From NCBI GenBank assembly GCA_007135995.1, contig SLHU01000421.1, forward strand, positions 1-9,636: a stretch of DNA of 9,636 nucleotides, written 5' to 3'. Positions 7,090 through 9,636 of the stretch are shown here, piece by piece (positions within the stretch are counted from its first letter, which is position 1; every line of letters starts with the position of its first letter). The translations under genes and the position numbers were made by a program. Below the pieces are notes generated by a model. It saw only the letters and a list, made by a program, of their open reading frames with translations. It had not been told where the DNA came from and ran no database searches. This stretch comes from Clostridiales bacterium. Lineage in GTDB: Bacteria; Bacillota; Clostridia; Saccharofermentanales; UBA5734.

Positions 7090-8825
7090 ACCACTCAGAA
7101 AGATATAAAGATGATGCAGCGCGCCGGCAACAGACGGGTCAAGACAATCCGCCCGGAAAATCCAGGCGTGACCGCCAGAAAAAAGTCGGTTTTCAAACGT
7201 TGAGATCGGGTGTTTTGCTGGCTTTGGCCTTCATGTTGATCGTCACGGTTCTGTTTGTTTTGCTGTCTGACAGTGGGACAGCTTCAGACATGATAACAGA
7301 TGACGGGTTTTATCTGGGTGATTCTGATTCTCAGACAGGTCTGATAATCCTTTATGATCAGATGCTGCAGCCAGAGCAAGTGAATGCCTTCATGGGTTTT
7401 CTGACGGAAGCCGGCGTCAGCAGCGCCAGTTTGTCCTATGACGGTTTGACCGGCGAATCTGATCCGGCTCCGGAACGCGCTCACGATCTGATCAAAAGCA
7501 AACTGCATGATCTGAGTCTGCAGGCAGGCATGTCTGAGGATCAGATCTGGCTGCTGCTCCAGGGGCAGGCTGCTGATCTGGCACCTGCGCTGTTTTCTGC
7601 GACAGGATATGCCGGAGCGGTACTGCTGGATGCTTCGCAGCAAGATGACCGGCCGGATTCTGGCTGGTCGGTATATCCGCCTCGCAAACCTCTCATTATT
7701 TTCACATCACTCAATCAGCCGATGCTTGATGAATCGCTTTCCCTGTTTGAACAGTTGACAGGTGAAGACGCGAGGCTTTTTGCCGGCGCTCAGCCGGGCG
7801 TGACGGGCAGCAGCCGGCAGTACCGTTCAGCAGATGGCTTCACAGCATTGTACCTTTATGATCAGCATAGCAGTTCGCTTCTGACTTACGACTATAGACT
7901 GGTATCGGATCTTGCGTTCGAACTGGCATCGTTTTCGGCTGCTGCGTCTGAGGAGACTGACGGATCAGTCCCGGTACGGGCCTATGCAGCGGCTGGCCTG
8001 GCGTCGATTCAGTATCTGAGATTTTTTGTGTTGCTTATGATTGGACTGATCGCGGTCCCGTTTATGGCTGGGATCACCGTCAGATACCGCGTCAGCAGAC
8101 AAGCTGAAGACTTTGACAGAAAAACCAGGCAGCGTTCTGTTCATGTTCTGAGCGCCTGCCGACCCATGTTGATCTGGCTGCCGGCCCTGGCACTCTGGCT
8201 GGTGATTGTATGGACAGGCAGCAGCCTGCCGGTTTCTGATCTAAATGCAAATGTACAGCTGGCCGCATTTCTTGTGCTGCCTGGCTGTTATGGGCTGCTC
8301 AGCTGGATAACAGAATGGGTCAGACTGCAAAAGACAGGTCTTCCGCTCCCCCGCCGCTTACCGGCCGACTGGCTGAACAAGTGGCCGGCAGTGGTGCTGG
8401 CGATCCTGTCAGCCATCGCGTTCTGGATCTGGAGAAGCCTTCAGTTTGGTCTGCCTCAGCCTGATATTATGACAGCTGGATTGTCTGCTCTTTTTGTGTT
8501 ATGGCATCTGCCGGGTCTTTGCTTCGAAAACGAAGTGCAAGGTTTCAGTCAGGCAGATTCAGCCGGCAAACACCACCTGAAGCTGTTAAACTGGCTGTGC
8601 CGTGTCTGGCCATATATGCTGGTCAATCTTTTTGTTTTTATTCAATACGGGCATCTGTCTGGACTGATTGTGCTGATCATGCTTGTATTGCTCGGCTGGT
8701 CGGCTCAGGTTGGCCGGATAATCACCGCAGTGACCGGACATGCCTGGGCCGGCCGTCTGGCCAGGGCGCTTCTGCTTGCATCTGCCTGGCTGAACCCTGT
8801 TTCGCTCAACGCGATATTTCGTTGA
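7086..8825 (+). CDS. Unrecognised polytopic membrane protein with an outer alpha/beta-hydrolase-like domain
   Basis: A 579-residue protein that I cannot assign to a named family. Residues 1-38 are a hydrophilic, basic cytoplasmic tail; about 39-60 is a single membrane helix. Residues 61-310 form a soluble, probably extracytoplasmic domain. About 311-571 holds seven or so further membrane helices (near 311-331, 360-379, 388-411, 433-449, 462-480, 505-520, 523-538, perhaps 556-571). The soluble domain recalls a degenerate alpha/beta hydrolase: strand TGLIILYD (84-91), LLLQGQAADLA (156-166) where a G-x-S-x-G nucleophile elbow would be, GAVLLDAS (177-184), KPLIIFT (201-207) and a His (H261) before a final helix. 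The nucleophile Ser is absent, so catalysis by that route is unlikely. The ATG overlaps the glpK stop (ATGA) with little ribosome binding site, implying translational coupling. The -35 box of the rplU promoter overlaps its stop codon. A link to glycerol or lipid metabolism is only a guess from position. Confidence 0.85.
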   Translation: MNHSERYKDDAARRQQTGQDNPPGKSRRDRQKKVGFQTLRSGVLLALAFMLIVTVLFVLLSDSGTASDMITDDGFYLGDSDSQTGLIILYDQMLQPEQVNAFMGFLTEAGVSSASLSYDGLTGESDPAPERAHDLIKSKLHDLSLQAGMSEDQIWLLLQGQAADLAPALFSATGYAGAVLLDASQQDDRPDSGWSVYPPRKPLIIFTSLNQPMLDESLSLFEQLTGEDARLFAGAQPGVTGSSRQYRSADGFTALYLYDQHSSSLLTYDYRLVSDLAFELASFSAAASEETDGSVPVRAYAAAGLASIQYLRFFVLLMIGLIAVPFMAGITVRYRVSRQAEDFDRKTRQRSVHVLSACRPMLIWLPALALWLVIVWTGSSLPVSDLNANVQLAAFLVLPGCYGLLSWITEWVRLQKTGLPLPRRLPADWLNKWPAVVLAILSAIAFWIWRSLQFGLPQPDIMTAGLSALFVLWHLPGLCFENEVQGFSQADSAGKHHLKLLNWLCRVWPYMLVNLFVFIQYGHLSGLIVLIMLVLLGWSAQVGRIITAVTGHAWAGRLARALLLASAWLNPVSLNAIFR

Positions 8826-8850
8826 CAAAGAGCTGGTGCAATGGTAATAT
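8822..8850 (+). promoter_or_regulatory. Strong housekeeping promoter for the rplU operon
   Basis: A perfect TTGACA (8822-8827) is followed after exactly 17 bases by TAATAT (8845-8850). The -35 box overlaps the TGA stop of the membrane-protein gene. Transcription would begin near 8857, giving a leader of about 96 bases. It is the only promoter in the window with a consensus -35 box, fitting a ribosomal protein operon. Confidence 0.75.
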
Positions 8851-8861
8851 TATTCGGTGAC

Positions 8862-8926
8862 CGCTTTGCGCAGGCCAGATATAAATGCTTTTGCATGAAA
8901 ATGCTTTCGCATGCCTGGAGTAAGCG
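8862..8926 (+). ncRNA. Structured 5' leader of rplU, candidate L21 autoregulatory leader
   Basis: Between the predicted transcription start and the rplU ribosome binding site, CGCTT (8862-8866) pairs with AAGCG (8922-8926). Then, after a 4x4 internal loop, CAGGC (8871-8875) pairs with GCCTG (8913-8917). Inside lie four ATGC/GCAT blocks that can fold either as two small hairpins (8885-8896 and 8901-8912) or as one long arm capped by GAAA. An L21 leader RNA family is known upstream of rplU in low-GC Gram-positives; position fits, but I could not compare the structure to the family model. Confidence 0.6.
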
Positions 8927-8952
8927 AGACTGATTTACAGGGAGGAAACGAT

Positions 8953-9267
8953 ATGTATGCTGTTATAGCAACCGGTGGTAAGCAGTACCGGGTATCGGTG
9001 GGCGACGAAGTGTTCATCGAGAAAATGACTGCTGAAGAGGGAGAAACCGTTACCTTTGACCAGGTTTTGGCTGTTTCTGATGATGAAACGGGTCTGACAC
9101 TGGGTCAGCCTTATCTGGAAGGGACTGCAGTGGAAGCTGAAGTCGTGAAGCAGGGCCGCCAGAAAAAGGTGATTGTCTTTAAGATGAAGGCAAAAAAGGG
9201 CTACCGGAAAAAATCCGGACATCGTCAGCCTTACACACGTGTCCGCATCACTAAGATTCAGGCGTGA
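8953..9267 (+). CDS. rplU: 50S ribosomal protein L21
   Basis: A 104-residue protein of the large ribosomal subunit that binds 23S rRNA. It begins [14 protein letters not shown], the standard L21 N-terminus, and carries the family signature near the C-terminus, [21 protein letters not shown] (about residues 79-99), rich in Lys and Arg. Length matches the usual 102-104. The start is ATG 8953, 7 bases after GGAGG (8941-8945); an upstream in-frame ATG at 8911 falls inside the leader hairpin, lacks a ribosome binding site and would add 14 residues outside the family pattern. It is the first gene of a unit with prp, and rpmA is expected beyond the window. Transcription probably comes from the promoter at 8822-8850, with possible feedback through the leader structure. 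Confidence 0.98.
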   Translation: MYAVIATGGKQYRVSVGDEVFIEKMTAEEGETVTFDQVLAVSDDETGLTLGQPYLEGTAVEAEVVKQGRQKKVIVFKMKAKKGYRKKSGHRQPYTRVRITKIQA

Positions 9268-9315
9268 CCGCAGCAGGTCTGTGCCAGTTAATCGGATATA
9301 GACAGGTCTGATGTC

Positions 9316-9636
9316 ATGATAACAGTAACAATCTGGAGGACTAAAACTGGTTTTATTCGACGTTTTCAGGCTTTAGGGCATGCAGGCTATGCGCCTGCCG
9401 GAACAGATATCATCTGTTCCGCCATAACCGCTATAACGTCTACTGCAATCGGCAGCCTGCAGGATATTGCCGGGATCAGCCCGGAGGCTGAAATGGAAGA
9501 TGGCTTGATATCCTGCCGCATTCCTGATACAGTCTTTATGACAAAAGAACAGTTAAGAGCAACTTCCATTATACTGGAGTCCATGGTACTGGGATGCAGA
9601 CAGATCGAGCATAGTTATGGCCGAACCTATGTACAG
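9316..9636 (+). CDS. prp: Ribosomal-processing cysteine protease Prp (3' end outside window)
   Basis: The frame from ATG 9316 is open to the window end, with 107 residues visible and no stop. Prp (YsxB family) removes the N-terminal extension that Firmicutes add to ribosomal protein L27, and sits between rplU and rpmA. The catalytic pair is visible: His22 in LGHAGYA and Cys34 in DIICSAITA, with the family spacing. Further blocks are the small-residue helix TAITSTAIGSLQ and the later QLRATSIILESMVLG helix. The family length is about 105-115, so little is missing. The ATG is the only usable start after an in-frame stop at 9289-9291. Its ribosome binding site is poor (AGGT at 9304-9307), which would keep Prp low relative to L21. 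It lies 48 bases after rplU with no terminator between, so it is cotranscribed. Two hairpins sit between the catalytic codons. Confidence 0.93.
   Translation, partial: MITVTIWRTKTGFIRRFQALGHAGYAPAGTDIICSAITAITSTAIGSLQDIAGISPEAEMEDGLISCRIPDTVFMTKEQLRATSIILESMVLGCRQIEHSYGRTYVQ
9382..9421 (+). repeat. Two back-to-back inverted repeats inside prp
   Basis: GCAGGC (9382-9387) pairs with GCCTGC (9393-9398) over a 5-base loop. Immediately after it, CGGAACAGAT (9399-9408) pairs with ATCTGTTCCG (9412-9421) over a 3-base loop. The two stems abut without a gap and span the codons from just after His22 to Cys34 and the next residue. No T run follows, so a terminator is unlikely. Confidence 0.7.

Noticed and set aside
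8501..8860. A + strand frame overlapping the end of the membrane-protein gene
   Set aside because: It is an alternative frame of a long gene with clear membrane helices. Its product is low in hydrophobic order and it runs through the rplU promoter.
9204..9218. CCGGA-A5-TCCGG hairpin within rplU
   Set aside because: The stem is short and the codons encode the conserved basic region of L21, which explains the sequence.
1..9636. Mobile elements, defence systems, CRISPR, tRNA or rRNA genes
   Set aside because: Both strands were read for transposase, integrase, nuclease or repeat-spacer patterns and for tRNA-like folds; none was seen. Nearly all coding sequence belongs to core families.

Overview
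The window reads as a housekeeping stretch of a Gram-positive chromosome, most likely a clostridial-type member of the Firmicutes/Bacillota. The indicators are the tilS-hpt-ftsH gene order, a spoVG gene next to murC, and a prp gene (ribosomal-processing cysteine protease) directly after rplU. Coding regions look close to 50% G+C and ribosome binding sites are mostly strong AAGGAGG or GGAGG types. Species cannot be named from this sequence. I see no tRNA, rRNA, CRISPR array, insertion sequence, integrase or phage gene.

Layout. (1) Bases 1-3188: a + strand operon with the 3' end of tilS (tRNA-Ile lysidine synthase), hpt (purine salvage) and ftsH (membrane AAA+ zinc protease), closed by a clear hairpin terminator that also works on the other strand. 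(2) Bases 3348-4826: murC (peptidoglycan precursor synthesis) on the - strand, convergent with ftsH. (3) Bases 4827-5027: an AT-rich divergent promoter region between murC and spoVG. It carries an extended -10 element on each strand and a 20-bp-period tandem repeat between them. (4) Bases 5028-5454: spoVG with its own terminator. (5) Bases 5513-8825: glpK (glycerol kinase) translationally coupled to a large membrane protein that I do not recognise; its outer domain looks like a degenerate alpha/beta-hydrolase. (6) Bases 8822-9636: a consensus-like promoter overlapping the stop codon of the membrane protein, a structured leader RNA, rplU (ribosomal protein L21) and prp, which runs off the window. 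rpmA (L27) is expected next.

The genes belong to separate core functions: tRNA modification, purine salvage, membrane proteolysis, wall synthesis, sporulation/RNA-binding regulation, glycerol use and ribosome biogenesis. I do not see a clear previously undescribed multi-gene system. The points most worth a second look are the unrecognised glpK-coupled membrane protein, the rplU leader with two mutually exclusive foldings, two back-to-back hairpins between the two catalytic codons of prp, the tandem repeat between murC and spoVG, and a GlpK that lacks the histidine by which Firmicutes glycerol kinases are usually controlled.
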